The position numbers and the translations under genes were made by a program. From contig JAICJH010000046.1 in the NCBI GenBank assembly GCA_025928545.1, positions 1 to 55,809 of the forward strand: DNA of 55,809 bases, given 5' to 3'. Below are positions 26,916-36,092 of this stretch, one piece after another; positions within the stretch are counted from its first letter, which is position 1, and every line of letters begins with the position of its first letter. The notes under the pieces were generated by a model, which ran no database searches, was not told the DNA's origin, and saw only the letters and a list, made by a program, of their open reading frames with translations. The DNA is from Bryobacteraceae bacterium. Lineage in GTDB: Bacteria; Acidobacteriota; Terriglobia; Bryobacterales; Bryobacteraceae.

Positions 26916-28241
26916 TCATACCATTCCTGCCAGCGCTTCCATTCGTTTCGTCGTTTCCTCGGCGCTTGATTTGTCGTTCGGCTGCTGGCGGAGGAAGCTC
27001 ATGATCTCGTCCCGCGAACGAATGGCGGAATCGAGCCGGGAATTGGAGCCGGAAACATACGCACCCAGGTTGATCAGGTCCTCCGACTGACGATAGAGCG
27101 CCAGGGCTTCACGGATGCGGCGGGCGGCTTCGGATTCCTGCGTCGTGCACAGCTTCGATTGCAGACGGCTGACGGACTCCAGAACCTGAATGGCGGGATA
27201 GTGCCCGGCCGAGCCAAGGTCTCGTGAAAGAGTGATGTGCCCGTCGAGAATAGCGCGAACGGCGTCGCAGATCGGCTCGTTGAAATCGTCTCCTTCCACG
27301 AGCACGGTAAAGAAGGCGGTGATCGAGCCTTTATCGAAATTGCCGGCCCGTTCACAGATTTTCGGTAGCAGGCTGAAGACGGAGGGTGTGTAGCCTTTTT
27401 GGCTGGGTGGTTCACCGGCGGCGAGGCCGATTTCGCGCTGGGCCATGGCTAGGCGGGTGATCGAGTCCATAACCAGCAGAACGTCTTCGCCGAGATCGCG
27501 AAAGTATTCGGCGACGGCGAGTGCGACGAAACAGGCGCGTACACGGAGCGGCGCGGGCCTGTCGGAAGTCGCGACAATCACAACCGAGCGGCGCATGCCC
27601 TCGGGGCCCAGATCGTGCTCGATGAACTCTCTCACCTCGCGATTGCGTTCTCCGATGAGGGCGATCACGTTCACCCCGGCTGAACTGGATCGCGCCATGG
27701 ATCCCAGCAGGGTGCTCTTCCCGACTCCGCTGCCCCCGAAGATTCCAATTCGCTGGCCCTTGCCGCACGGCAACATGCTGTCGATGACACGAATGCCGGT
27801 GATGAGTTTTTCGCTGATATGCTCTCTCTCCAGAGCGTTGGGAGGCGCAGCGTAAAGAGGGCGGCTCTCGTGCGAAGCGATGGGCGAACCCTGATCCATG
27901 GGCGCTCCGAAGCCGTCCAGCACCCGGCCGAGAAGTTCTGGCGATACGTTGACCGTGGATTCACCGCCGCGGGCGACGATTGAATCGCCAAGGCTGAGGC
28001 CGCCGGTTTCTTCGAGCGGCATGGAAAGCACGCGGCCACTGCGAAACCCTACGACCTGAGTGCGAATGGTTCTTCCGGAGCGGGTGCGGATCTCGCAAAA
28101 GTCTCCGATTGCGGCGGCCGGGCCACGCGATTCCACGAGCAGGCCTACGAGTTCCACGACTTCGCCGGACATGCAAACCGGCTCGATACGATCGAGGAAA
28201 TCGGAAATCCGACCTAGATCGAGAGTGGTATGGGCAGTCAT
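26916..28241 (-). CDS. fliI: flagellar export ATPase FliI
   Basis: A 441-residue F1-beta-like ATPase that energises unfolding and release of export substrates at the cytoplasmic face of the basal body. Walker A is FGGSGVGKST at residues 168-177, the catalytic Glu is in GERNREVREF (E198) and Walker B is VLLVMDSITR (about 254-263). The start overlaps the fliH stop by 4 bp. Normal length and complete motifs. Confidence 0.97.
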   Translation of the reverse strand: MTAHTTLDLGRISDFLDRIEPVCMSGEVVELVGLLVESRGPAAAIGDFCEIRTRSGRTIRTQVVGFRSGRVLSMPLEETGGLSLGDSIVARGGESTVNVSPELLGRVLDGFGAPMDQGSPIASHESRPLYAAPPNALEREHISEKLITGIRVIDSMLPCGKGQRIGIFGGSGVGKSTLLGSMARSSSAGVNVIALIGERNREVREFIEHDLGPEGMRRSVVIVATSDRPAPLRVRACFVALAVAEYFRDLGEDVLLVMDSITRLAMAQREIGLAAGEPPSQKGYTPSVFSLLPKICERAGNFDKGSITAFFTVLVEGDDFNEPICDAVRAILDGHITLSRDLGSAGHYPAIQVLESVSRLQSKLCTTQESEAARRIREALALYRQSEDLINLGAYVSGSNSRLDSAIRSRDEIMSFLRQQPNDKSSAEETTKRMEALAGMV

Positions 28242-28885
28242 TGGTTCAACCTGTCCGTCAGCCCGGAAGAGATTTCAGCCAGTTGGCTTTCGATGGATGC
28301 GTCGATCACGCCCTCTGCGCAGCTCATGATAAGCGTTCCAGCGTCACAGCCCGGATCGATTTTGATCTGCACCCGGTCCATCGCTGTGGCGGGAAGTGCG
28401 CCGCGGATTGCATCCGCAAAACGGGGATTCACCGTCAGTTGCCAGTTTTCGGCCCGGGTCAGCCGGTCGAATACGACGCGTGCCAGGGCATTCAGGGCGT
28501 TTGCGTCGACGCTCAGTTCTCTGTGGAGGATGCGGCGGGCAATTTTCAGCGCAAGGTCCACAGCATCTTTTTCGGCTCCGCGCCTCAGTTCGGGACGCAG
28601 AGCCATAACGTCAGCGATCGAGGCATTCAGTCGCGCGATGAGTGGAGCGATTGCGGCACTTGCATCCTGTTCGCCTTTTATCCGGCCGCTTTCGAATGCC
28701 GCTTGCCGGGTGGCGGCGAGTTCGGCTTCGAGGGTGCGAATCCTGTTGAGGAGGACCGATTGCTCTTCGCTGGCGGGGGTCGTGGAACTGTCCGGGCGCG
28801 GCTGTCGCACCGGAGCGAGAGCTTCCGCGAAGGTCATAGCCGGAATGTGTCTGGCGCCGCTGCCTTTCAGCACTTTAGACAACAT
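28238..28885 (-). CDS. fliH: flagellar assembly protein FliH
   Basis: A 215-residue protein with a coiled-coil middle (about 60-100) and an alpha/beta C-terminal domain, matching FliH/V-ATPase E-like stator proteins that hold FliI at the C ring. A segment IARRILHRELS (about 120-130) matches the conserved C-domain helix of the family. It overlaps fliG by 11 bp upstream and fliI by 4 bp downstream. Confidence 0.85.
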   Translation of the reverse strand: MLSKVLKGSGARHIPAMTFAEALAPVRQPRPDSSTTPASEEQSVLLNRIRTLEAELAATRQAAFESGRIKGEQDASAAIAPLIARLNASIADVMALRPELRRGAEKDAVDLALKIARRILHRELSVDANALNALARVVFDRLTRAENWQLTVNPRFADAIRGALPATAMDRVQIKIDPGCDAGTLIMSCAEGVIDASIESQLAEISSGLTDRLNQ

Positions 28886-29885
28886 ACTGTTCCGTTCCGC
28901 CTGCTTTCAGGGAAATCACGCCTTCACTTTCCAGTTGCCGTACAACGGCAATGATCTGCTGCTGGGCCCCTTCCACGTCCTTGATCTTCACGGGCCCCAT
29001 CGCCTCAATGTCGTCTTTGAGCATTTCAACGCCACGCGCAGACATGGTCGAGTAGAACAGTTCCCGGAGTTTAGCGCTCGTGCCTTTCAGGGCCACGGTC
29101 AGAATCTTGCGGTCAACGCGGGAGAGTATTTCTTTCAGCTGGTTCACTTCAATTCCACCAAGGTCCTCAAAAACAAACATCAATTGCCGGATCGTTTCCA
29201 CAAGATTCGGGTTGTGAAGTTCAATGGACCCGAGGATCTCCTGGCTGGTGCCGTTGTCGAGTTGATTAAATATCTCCGCGATCGCGCGCGCGCCCCCATA
29301 GGATTCGCGACTAAACTGCCCCACGACCTGGAGTTTGTCGCCGATCACTTTCGCGATCTTATTGACGATTTCAGGCGTGATTTCATCAAGGTTTGCCATT
29401 CTGAGTGCAACTTCCGGCCGCAGTTCGGCAGGCAGGGAGGAGAGCAAACCGGCGGCGGAGCTGGAGTTTAGATGCGACAGAACAAGTGCGATCGTTTGGG
29501 GATGCTCGTTGTGGATGAACCGAGCGAGCTGTTGAGGGTCGGCTTTCTGGAGAACATCGAGATGGACGTATTCACCGCCCATCATCATGACCAGGCGATC
29601 GGTGATTTTCTTGCCGGCATCGGGCCCGAACGCTTTGAGGAGCATTCGTTTCGCGTAGTCAAGCCCACCGCGCACCACGAAATCGTGCCCCATAACCATC
29701 TGATAAAACTCTTCAAGGGCGCCTTCGGTTTGTTCCGACGTGAGAGCCTCGACGCGGGCGATTTCGCGCGCAACCTGCTGCACCTCTATTTCGCTGAGCT
29801 CGCGGAGGATTCCTGCGCTATTCTCCTCACCAAGCAGGATCAGAAGGATCGCCGCCTTTCGCAAACCTCCGGCTGTAGTTGTCAC
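28875..29885 (-). CDS. fliG: flagellar motor switch protein FliG
   Basis: A 336-residue C-ring protein that contacts FliF through its N terminus and MotA through its C terminus, generating torque. Signatures include KAAILLILLGEENSAGILREL (N domain, given in part), HNEHPQTIALVLSHL (middle) and FVFEDLGGIEVNQLKEILSRVD (C domain, in part). The EHPQT motif that binds FliM is intact. It overlaps fliF by 4 bp and fliH by 11 bp. Confidence 0.97.
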   Translation of the reverse strand: MTTTAGGLRKAAILLILLGEENSAGILRELSEIEVQQVAREIARVEALTSEQTEGALEEFYQMVMGHDFVVRGGLDYAKRMLLKAFGPDAGKKITDRLVMMMGGEYVHLDVLQKADPQQLARFIHNEHPQTIALVLSHLNSSSAAGLLSSLPAELRPEVALRMANLDEITPEIVNKIAKVIGDKLQVVGQFSRESYGGARAIAEIFNQLDNGTSQEILGSIELHNPNLVETIRQLMFVFEDLGGIEVNQLKEILSRVDRKILTVALKGTSAKLRELFYSTMSARGVEMLKDDIEAMGPVKIKDVEGAQQQIIAVVRQLESEGVISLKAGGTEQYVV

Positions 29886-31573
29886 GACGACCGGCCCTCG
29901 GCTTCATTAATCCAGGTGCGTAACACGTTAGCAGCGGTGGCCGGGTCTTTCCCGGCACTCTCACGGATGTGACGGAGCAGTACTTCAGTAGTTCTGGTGG
30001 CTTCCGGCAGCTTGATTCTATTCAGGACCTCCGCCTCAATCTTCGATTGCTCCAGTGCCGCTTCGGCGGTGCGGGCCGCTGCATTTGCGTCGGGTTGAGT
30101 TGGCTGCAGGGCAGAAGGGGGGTGCTGTCCCGCAACTGCAACTGGCGCCACATCGACCGCCCGCGCCGCCCGGAAGGAGCGCCGGCGCATAACAAAGATC
30201 GCTCCAGCCAACACTAAGAAGACAAGAAGCGCTGCTGCCACGATGAGCATTAGTTGCTGCTTTTGCGGTGCCTGAGTTTTCTGTCTGAGATCGGGCGCGG
30301 GGGAAAGCGGGGGTTCCGCATCCACTGTACTTTCGAAGGGCAGGGATTCGACCGTGATTTGATCGCCCCGCGGTTCGTTATAGGCGACGATTCCCGCCAC
30401 TACATCGTGCACCGCTTTGAGAACTTCCGATGAGGGAGCGACAATCGTCCTCCTGGCTTTCGTGCCTGTGCCCTCCCAGCGGACCGTGTGATCTATCAGG
30501 ACAATGGTTGAAATCTTTCTGACTGACCCACCGGGATTTACTGTGTGGCGAACAGTCCGGCTCGGCTGATAAGAAACGTTTTCGGTTCGGCGGACAATGC
30601 CGGAGGAATTTCCCCCCGACGACTTTGCCGGCGGCGAAGGCAAATTCGAAGCCGTACCCGGCACACCGCCGGAGGAACTGCCGGGCGCGCCGGTACCGGT
30701 CGATTCTTCGGTAACCTGCGATGTCACTGTGGCGGATTGGCTGGGATCGTAGATCTCGTCATTCTGATCAACGCTGGTCAAATCGCAATCCACATTCACA
30801 CCGGTGCGGAATTTTCCGGCTCCGAGGAGCGGTTCGAGCGCGCTTCCGAGTTTCGCCTGAAGTTCGGCCTCCAGTTGCTGGCGGTAGGCGAGATTCGTTT
30901 CGGCGGCTTTGGCTTCGCCGTCACTGGCTCGCGGTCGGTTCAGCAACCGGCCGGCGTTGTCGATGATGGAGACGGATTCAGGAGCGAGCCCATCTACGGC
31001 ACTGGCGACCAGGTTGGCAATTGCAGTCACACTGGATTGCTGAATCCTGACCTCTCTTCGCAGTTTGAGGACAATAGTGGCTTTGGCCGGCTGTCGAGCA
31101 TCGAGAAACACGGATTCCTTGCCCGGCGTGATATGGATTCGCGCCTGTTCCACCTCGGCCAGCGTGGCGACCGTACGTTCCAGTTCGCCTTCGAGTGCTC
31201 GCTGGTAATTGACCTGTTCGGTGAAATCGCTTGCGCCGAGGTTCGTGCGATCGAACAACTCGAACCCGATTCGGCCGGATCGCGGCATGCCGGAGCCAGC
31301 GAGCGCTAACCGCACTTCCGCGATGCGGTCGGCAGGAACCAGAACCGTAGCTCCGGTCTCATCCAGCTTGTACTCGATTCCCGCTTCGCGAATCTTCTGC
31401 GTTACCGCCGAGGCATCTTCGGGGGCCAGCGCTGAGTAAAGAGTGCGAAATCCGGCGTCGTGCTTCCAGCGAATTCCCGCTACAACACACGCCGCGAGGA
31501 GCAGAGGAACCAGAACCAGAGAGACGCGTTGCGCCACACTGAAGGAGTTCCAAAGCCGGTTGATCTGATTCAT
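29882..31573 (-). CDS. fliF: flagellar MS-ring protein FliF
   Basis: The MS-ring subunit embedded in the inner membrane. From the ATG at 31573 it has 563 residues: TM1 near residues 17-35 (VSLVLVPLLLAACVVAG), the YscJ/FliF ring-building domains, a Ser/Gly/Pro-rich periplasmic linker, TM2 (LMLIVAAALLVFLVLAG), and the C-terminal FliG-binding tail. An in-frame ATG at 31618 would add 15 residues; the shorter start suits the family better, and neither has a strong ribosome-binding site. Confidence 0.95.
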   Translation of the reverse strand: MNQINRLWNSFSVAQRVSLVLVPLLLAACVVAGIRWKHDAGFRTLYSALAPEDASAVTQKIREAGIEYKLDETGATVLVPADRIAEVRLALAGSGMPRSGRIGFELFDRTNLGASDFTEQVNYQRALEGELERTVATLAEVEQARIHITPGKESVFLDARQPAKATIVLKLRREVRIQQSSVTAIANLVASAVDGLAPESVSIIDNAGRLLNRPRASDGEAKAAETNLAYRQQLEAELQAKLGSALEPLLGAGKFRTGVNVDCDLTSVDQNDEIYDPSQSATVTSQVTEESTGTGAPGSSSGGVPGTASNLPSPPAKSSGGNSSGIVRRTENVSYQPSRTVRHTVNPGGSVRKISTIVLIDHTVRWEGTGTKARRTIVAPSSEVLKAVHDVVAGIVAYNEPRGDQITVESLPFESTVDAEPPLSPAPDLRQKTQAPQKQQLMLIVAAALLVFLVLAGAIFVMRRRSFRAARAVDVAPVAVAGQHPPSALQPTQPDANAAARTAEAALEQSKIEAEVLNRIKLPEATRTTEVLLRHIRESAGKDPATAANVLRTWINEAEGRSS

Positions 31574-31656
31574 TGGGTCTGCTGTCTGTGGCCGCACGGG
31601 CGCGATTTGCAGCGGCATATCGACCGCTTATCTACGCGCGCCTGCGCAACCAGGTA

Positions 31657-31947
31657 CTACATCGGCATCTTCATGATTTCCTGGTATGCCGCGACGAACT
31701 TATTTCGGACCTGCTGAAAGAGCTCCAGTGAGAGTTCCGCACTCTGGGCCGCGAGAGCTACCGTGTGAACGTCTCCATTTCCGTGCAAAAGGAGGTCGGA
31801 CGCCGCCGACTGAGCCTGAGACTGCGCGTTCTCCACATTGCCAATCGCGGAACCGATTGCTTCGGCAAAACCGCCGGTCCTGGAAGAACTTCCCGCCGGC
31901 GTGAGGTTGACGACCGGAGAAGCCAGATTGGAAAGAGAAATATTCAT
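31657..31947 (-). CDS. fliE: flagellar hook-basal body protein FliE
   Basis: A 96-residue rod adapter protein joining the MS ring to the proximal rod, the first axial protein exported. The C-terminal region VALAAQSAELSLELFQQVRNK and AYQEIMKMPM matches the conserved FliE end. It lies 20 bp after flgC and 83 bp before the chosen fliF start, in the conserved flgB-flgC-fliE-fliF order. Confidence 0.93.
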   Translation of the reverse strand: MNISLSNLASPVVNLTPAGSSSRTGGFAEAIGSAIGNVENAQSQAQSAASDLLLHGNGDVHTVALAAQSAELSLELFQQVRNKFVAAYQEIMKMPM

Positions 31948-31967
31948 AAGATGCTCAAGTCAGGAGT

Positions 31968-32405
31968 CTATTTAAAGAGATCGAGAGAACGGCCAATCAT
32001 GTCCTTCACGGTTGAGATGGCCGCAACATTGGCCTCATAGCCGCGCGAGGCGCTCATAAGGTCAACCATTTCTTCGGACGGACTGATTTTTGGAAACGCC
32101 ACGTAGCCATCGGCATCGGCATCGGGATGACCGGGAAGATACCGTCGCTCGGGATCGCTCTGATCGACGCTGATGCTCGAAACGTTAACGCCCTGAGAGC
32201 CTCCGGCGGTGAATTCAGCCAGTGTTCCGGCAAATGAATTTCCGATGGGAGACGCGCTGAATACAGCGTCTTTTCGGCGGTAGGGACCTCCGTCGGGGGT
32301 CCGGGTGGTGTCGGCGTTTGCCAGGTTTTCCGTGATGAGCTCGGCGCGGATTCTCTGAGCCGCCATACCGGATGAACTGACTGAGATTGCTCCGAAAAGA
32401 CTCAT
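31968..32405 (-). CDS. flgC: proximal rod protein FlgC
   Basis: A 145-residue rod protein. The N-terminal flagellar rod motif is SSSGMAAQRIRAELITENLANADT, here given in outline, and the C-terminal motif is VDLMSASRGYEANVAAI; these helices form the D0 coiled coil. Exported without a cleaved signal. It overlaps flgB by 4 bp. Confidence 0.96.
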   Translation of the reverse strand: MSLFGAISVSSSGMAAQRIRAELITENLANADTTRTPDGGPYRRKDAVFSASPIGNSFAGTLAEFTAGGSQGVNVSSISVDQSDPERRYLPGHPDADADGYVAFPKISPSEEMVDLMSASRGYEANVAAISTVKDMIGRSLDLFK

Positions 32406-32743
32406 GATGCGCGCCCTTCTTCAATGGCGGAGCGGAGATCCTTGATCTGGCCTTTCAGGAGTTGGGTAGCGAGGTTGAAATGGATATCGTTTTCGGCAAG
32501 CAGCTGCGATTCGCGATCGATATTGACGTTATTGCCGTCGTTGCGGCTTTGAAGTCCCGGCGTCTCGGAAGGCAGGGCTGTAAAGTTTGCGAAGACTGCC
32601 CTGAAGTCGCCGGGCATATCGACATCTCTGGTCTTGTAACCAGGGGTATCCGCGTTCGCAATATTGGAGGCGACCACCTCCTGGCGCCGGGTCAGATACG
32701 TCAGATACGCGCCGAGGTCGAGATTAATGCTGCCGAGAGACAT
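32402..32743 (-). CDS. flgB: proximal rod protein FlgB
   Basis: A 113-residue rod protein with the conserved N-terminal rod motif (RRQEVVASNIANADTPGYK) and a C-terminal amphipathic helix. No ribosome-binding site is visible before the ATG at 32743. A perfect GG-N10-GC element lies directly upstream and would start transcription one base before the start codon. It begins the flgB-flgC-fliE-fliFGHIJ group. Confidence 0.94.
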   Translation of the reverse strand: MSLGSINLDLGAYLTYLTRRQEVVASNIANADTPGYKTRDVDMPGDFRAVFANFTALPSETPGLQSRNDGNNVNIDRESQLLAENDIHFNLATQLLKGQIKDLRSAIEEGRAS

Positions 32744-32754
32744 GCCGGTGAGGG

Positions 32755-32770
32755 TGCAAACGGAGAGCCA
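32755..32770 (-). promoter_or_regulatory. sigma-54-type -24/-12 promoter before flgB
   Basis: On the minus strand the sequence reads TGGCTCTCCGTTTGCA, close to the sigma-54 consensus TGGCAC-N5-TTGCA with the exact GG-N10-GC spacing. The -12 C falls at 32756, so +1 is expected at 32744, one base before the flgB ATG. A sigma-54 activator gene lies at 40688. Prediction only. Confidence 0.62.
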
Positions 32771-32814
32771 CCGTTAAGTTGTTCAGCAGGCAGACAGGTA
32801 GGTATTCGGGCCTG

Positions 32815-33096
32815 TCATAATTCTGGCGGAACGGCAAGATCCTGGCGGGTCTGACCCGCGAGCGTCTGGGTGAATTCGGCTGCTGCGCGGACCCGAGCGA
32901 GTGAAACGCCGAGGATAGCGCGGGCTGTCCGAGCTCTTGCCAACAGCTCCCGAATGGCGGCCAGGTATTCCGCGAGCGCCTCGGCATCCAGCGGACACTC
33001 AGCCGAGAGTCTGGCGGTCAACTCGGCCATGGAGTCCCAGTCACCCAGCCGGAGGCAACGATCCAGCAGGCGAACGCTTTCAGATGGCTTATGCAA
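32815..33096 (-). CDS. FliT-like putative export chaperone
   Basis: About 93 residues, helical, in the slot directly after fliD where fliT often lies. The N-terminal segment LLDRCLRLGDWDSMAELTARL resembles the FliT helix that binds FliD and FliI (shown in part), followed by a long Ala/Arg-rich helix. The frame is open from 33192, but a TTG at 33096 overlapping the fliD stop by 8 bp gives a length closer to FliT; an ATG at 33150 is the alternative. FliT is poorly conserved, so the call rests on context and helix pattern. FliS is absent from this slot. Confidence 0.5.
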   Translation of the reverse strand: MHKPSESVRLLDRCLRLGDWDSMAELTARLSAECPLDAEALAEYLAAIRELLARARTARAILGVSLARVRAAAEFTQTLAGQTRQDLAVPPEL

Positions 33097-34471
33097 CTGA
33101 GCTGCTGTTCGGATTGTTGTTGTTCCCGGTGATGGAGAAGAAGAGTCCATTGACGTAGGAAAGCTTGCTCTCGAGGCTGGAGATGGCGGCATCTGCTTTC
33201 ACGATCTCAGCCGTCAGGTTCTTTTGTAATAGCGCGATTTTCGCCTGTTCATTTGAAATGCTGGTATTCTGGGCCGCGATATTAGCGGCAATTGTATGTT
33301 CTTCGATTTTCAATGAGCCCGCGGTCAGGTCCTCGACGCTATTCAATGCGGTGGTAGCGGCCTGAAGAAAGCCGCCCGTAGTCGTACCGCCGAGGGTGGC
33401 GATCAAGCCGCTGAAATTCGAATTCGCTGCGGATGTGAAAGCAGCCGTGTTGACGGACAATTGACCGGAGGCATTGACCGTGATCCCGTAGTTGGCCAAA
33501 GCGGAATCGGGACTCCCGCTGCTGTATGCGGAGAGCTGCCGCAGAACGTTCGTCAGTGTAGTCACGATGCTGTCGCCTTCGAGCACGCCACCGTTCTTGC
33601 CGTGATGCGCGGCAAGGTCCGTCACCGCCTGGTTATAGGTTTTCGCAAACGAACTGAAGGCGGATGCGAGCGCTGAAGGATCGTTCCTGACGGTTACGGT
33701 AGTGGAGGCAGCAGATGGGCTCTGCCCGAGCAATTCCACGGTGAGGCCCGGTGCTAGTGTGACCGTGCGCGAGTCGCTGGTGAGCGACGTGCTGAGCCCT
33801 CCCACTTCATAGCTCGCCAGCGAGCCGTTGTGAGACTCCGCGATGACACTGGCAGCCGGACCATCTTCCAGATCAAGAGAGAGATCCCCCAGATGGACTG
33901 CGCTGAGGGACAGCCGGTAATCCGGTGCACTATTGGAACCCACATTGACGAGCGTGGCCTGCACCTGATCGCCGGCCTGGGAATTGATGGCTGCCGCCAG
34001 ATCGGCTAGAGAGGTAGTCGCCGGTGTAATTGTCGTCGCGGTGCCGTTGACGTTCAGAGTCCACTGCCCCGAGTCGCTGATGCCCTGAATCGTCGGATCT
34101 GTAACGGCAGGAGCACCCGCATTGGTCAGAGCGGTCGAATAGGCGCCGAGATCTGTGACATGAATCGAGTAATTGCCAGACGCAGCCCCGGTGCCGATGG
34201 TCGCTTTGACAACACCTCCATCGGAAACCGACGTAGCTTGAGATTCGAACGAAAGGGCCGTTTGAAGTAGAAACACAGATGACTGCAGGTTCGAAAAATC
34301 TGTATCGAGCCCCTTGAGCGCGGCTTGCCGGCTGTTCAGTGTTGTCAGCGTCGCCTCGTCGGCAGCAAGGGGAAGTCCGGCTATCCGAACGGCCCGGGTG
34401 ATCACCTCCTGCAGGCTGGCTGCAAACTGACTCTGGCCGCTGAAATTGGAGATGGCTGCCGTAGTTGACAT
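33089..34471 (-). CDS. fliD: flagellar filament cap protein FliD
   Basis: A 460-residue HAP2 protein that caps the filament and folds incoming flagellin. N-terminal D0/D1 helices and a C-terminal coiled coil (about 385-450) flank beta-rich middle domains, with an ATTSLADLAAAINSQAGD segment resembling the flagellin-IN motif. Exported without a signal peptide. It follows fliC after 53 bp containing a strong hairpin. No clear ribosome-binding site precedes the ATG at 34471. Confidence 0.94.
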   Translation of the reverse strand: MSTTAAISNFSGQSQFAASLQEVITRAVRIAGLPLAADEATLTTLNSRQAALKGLDTDFSNLQSSVFLLQTALSFESQATSVSDGGVVKATIGTGAASGNYSIHVTDLGAYSTALTNAGAPAVTDPTIQGISDSGQWTLNVNGTATTITPATTSLADLAAAINSQAGDQVQATLVNVGSNSAPDYRLSLSAVHLGDLSLDLEDGPAASVIAESHNGSLASYEVGGLSTSLTSDSRTVTLAPGLTVELLGQSPSAASTTVTVRNDPSALASAFSSFAKTYNQAVTDLAAHHGKNGGVLEGDSIVTTLTNVLRQLSAYSSGSPDSALANYGITVNASGQLSVNTAAFTSAANSNFSGLIATLGGTTTGGFLQAATTALNSVEDLTAGSLKIEEHTIAANIAAQNTSISNEQAKIALLQKNLTAEIVKADAAISSLESKLSYVNGLFFSITGNNNNPNSSSVA

Positions 34472-34484
34472 AATTTGTTATTGT

Positions 34485-34517
34485 CCGGGCCGGAGCTGCT
34501 ACTCAACTCCGGCCCGG
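34485..34517 (-). terminator. perfect hairpin between fliC and fliD
   Basis: CCGGGCCGGAG (34485-34495) and CTCCGGCCCGG (34507-34517) form a perfect 11-bp inverted repeat with an 11-nt loop, 7 bp after the fliC stop and 13 bp before the fliD start. The minus-strand sequence after it (ACAATAACAAATT) is A/T-rich but lacks a proper T-tract. It could be a partial terminator or a 3' stabiliser that keeps flagellin mRNA in excess over fliD. Confidence 0.6.
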
Positions 34518-34524
34518 AGCACCA

Positions 34525-36003
34525 CTAAAGGTTCTTCAGGAGCGAGAGTACAGCCTGCGGAGCGGAGTTGGCCTGGGAGAGTGCCGCCAGCGACGTTTGT
34601 TGCAGAACCTGGGCTTTGGTCAGATTAGCGGCCGCAGATGCGACATCCGCATCCCGAATGCCGGCTTCCGCAGCCGAAACGTTTGTGATCTGAGACTGCG
34701 CCAGATTCGTCGCGTACTGCAACTTGTTCTCGCCCGCGCCGACCTGACCCTGGACAAGACCCAGATTCCCGATGGCGTTTGTGAGGGCGGTGAGGGCAGC
34801 CAACGCGTTACCCGTGGATGAAGCCGCATTGGACGCGACTGTGACCGCCTGTCCCCCGAGACCGGCGAACGCTCCGGTGCCGGCGCCCGCCAATGCCGTC
34901 TCAGTGATGCTGAAGGCGCTGGCGCTTTGCAGCGTAAGGCCGGTCCCGGCAGTGTCCTTCACCGCGAAGATTCCCGAGCCGGAAAGCGCCGAGTTTATAG
35001 CAGTTAAGGCGGAGGCCTGAGTGGCACCCGTTGTGGCATCGAGGGACACGTTGTAGGTTCCACCCGCATTCTGCACGGTAAATGTTTCCGCGCTGCCCGT
35101 TACAGCCGGTGCGGCGGCGTTGATGGAATAATTCGCGCTGTTGATGGCTGAACCCGTTGCGGAAATCGGCCCCGTGCCGGCTGCCACCGTACTCACGGTA
35201 AAGGCAGTCGAACCGCCGAACTGGACTGCGCCGTTGCTGCCGATGGATGCGGTAATACCGTAGGCCTGCAACTGATTATTCAGGCTGCTGATGACCTGAG
35301 CACCACTCAGCCCTCCGCCACCCCCGGACACCGTGATAGTGAGATCCTGGTTGCCGGATCCGTTGTTCTCATGGAAGGTGAAACTCTGGCTGGTAGTTGC
35401 AAGGAAAGTGGTTGCAGTGTTGTTGAGATTAATGGTGTTGCCACCGATCCCGGTTCCTCCGCCGGCGACGCTGGCGGTTGCGATGCCCAGGGCAGTTGTA
35501 TCGACGGCGTTATTGGCGCCGCTCAGGTTCACCGTTACCTGAGCGTTACCCTGCGTGCTGCCTCCACCCGTGTAAACCGTGAGATTCGTATTGTTCACGC
35601 CGCCCGTATTGAGGCCGATATTGGCGGCCTGACGATTGATTTCGCTCAACAGCCCCTGGAACTCGTTATTTACCGTAGTCCGGTTGCCCTGGAAGGTGCC
35701 GGAGGCCGATTCGGAGGCGAGCGTCTGGAGACGCCCGAGAATCTGGGCGATGTTACTGATACCACCGTCGGCGATCTGCAGGGTGCTGACACCGTCCGCC
35801 GCGTTCTGCACGCCGGCCGTGAGCTGAGTGATTTCGCCGGCATACTGATTTGCAACCGCCAGCCCGGCAGGATCGTCGGCCGAGGAGTTGATTTTATAGC
35901 CGGAGGAAAGTTGCTGAATGGCAGTACTTTGAAATCTTTGATTCTGCCCGATGTAGAACTGTGCGCTCAGCGAGGCAACGTTGGTTTGGATGGATATCGA
36001 CAT
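34525..36003 (-). CDS. fliC: flagellin
   Basis: A 492-residue filament protein. The conserved D0/D1 N-terminal helices include QRFQSTAIQQLSSGYKINSSADDPAG in part, and the C-terminal helices contain GAGENKLQYATNLAQSQ. The middle holds two tandem flagellin-IN-like beta repeats (about residues 210-285 and 300-375) forming surface domains. AGGGA lies about 8 bp before the ATG and could be both ribosome-binding site and CsrA site. csrA and fliW lie immediately upstream, and a sigma-28-like element lies about 95 bp upstream. Confidence 0.97.
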   Translation of the reverse strand: MSISIQTNVASLSAQFYIGQNQRFQSTAIQQLSSGYKINSSADDPAGLAVANQYAGEITQLTAGVQNAADGVSTLQIADGGISNIAQILGRLQTLASESASGTFQGNRTTVNNEFQGLLSEINRQAANIGLNTGGVNNTNLTVYTGGGSTQGNAQVTVNLSGANNAVDTTALGIATASVAGGGTGIGGNTINLNNTATTFLATTSQSFTFHENNGSGNQDLTITVSGGGGGLSGAQVISSLNNQLQAYGITASIGSNGAVQFGGSTAFTVSTVAAGTGPISATGSAINSANYSINAAAPAVTGSAETFTVQNAGGTYNVSLDATTGATQASALTAINSALSGSGIFAVKDTAGTGLTLQSASAFSITETALAGAGTGAFAGLGGQAVTVASNAASSTGNALAALTALTNAIGNLGLVQGQVGAGENKLQYATNLAQSQITNVSAAEAGIRDADVASAAANLTKAQVLQQTSLAALSQANSAPQAVLSLLKNL

Positions 36004-36092
36004 GGTTTAGTTCCCTGGGTGGATACTTGCCTGGCTTCTTACCGGGTGCGGGTTCTCGCGATTGTGGCGATACCCGCTGTATCTTTCCGAAG

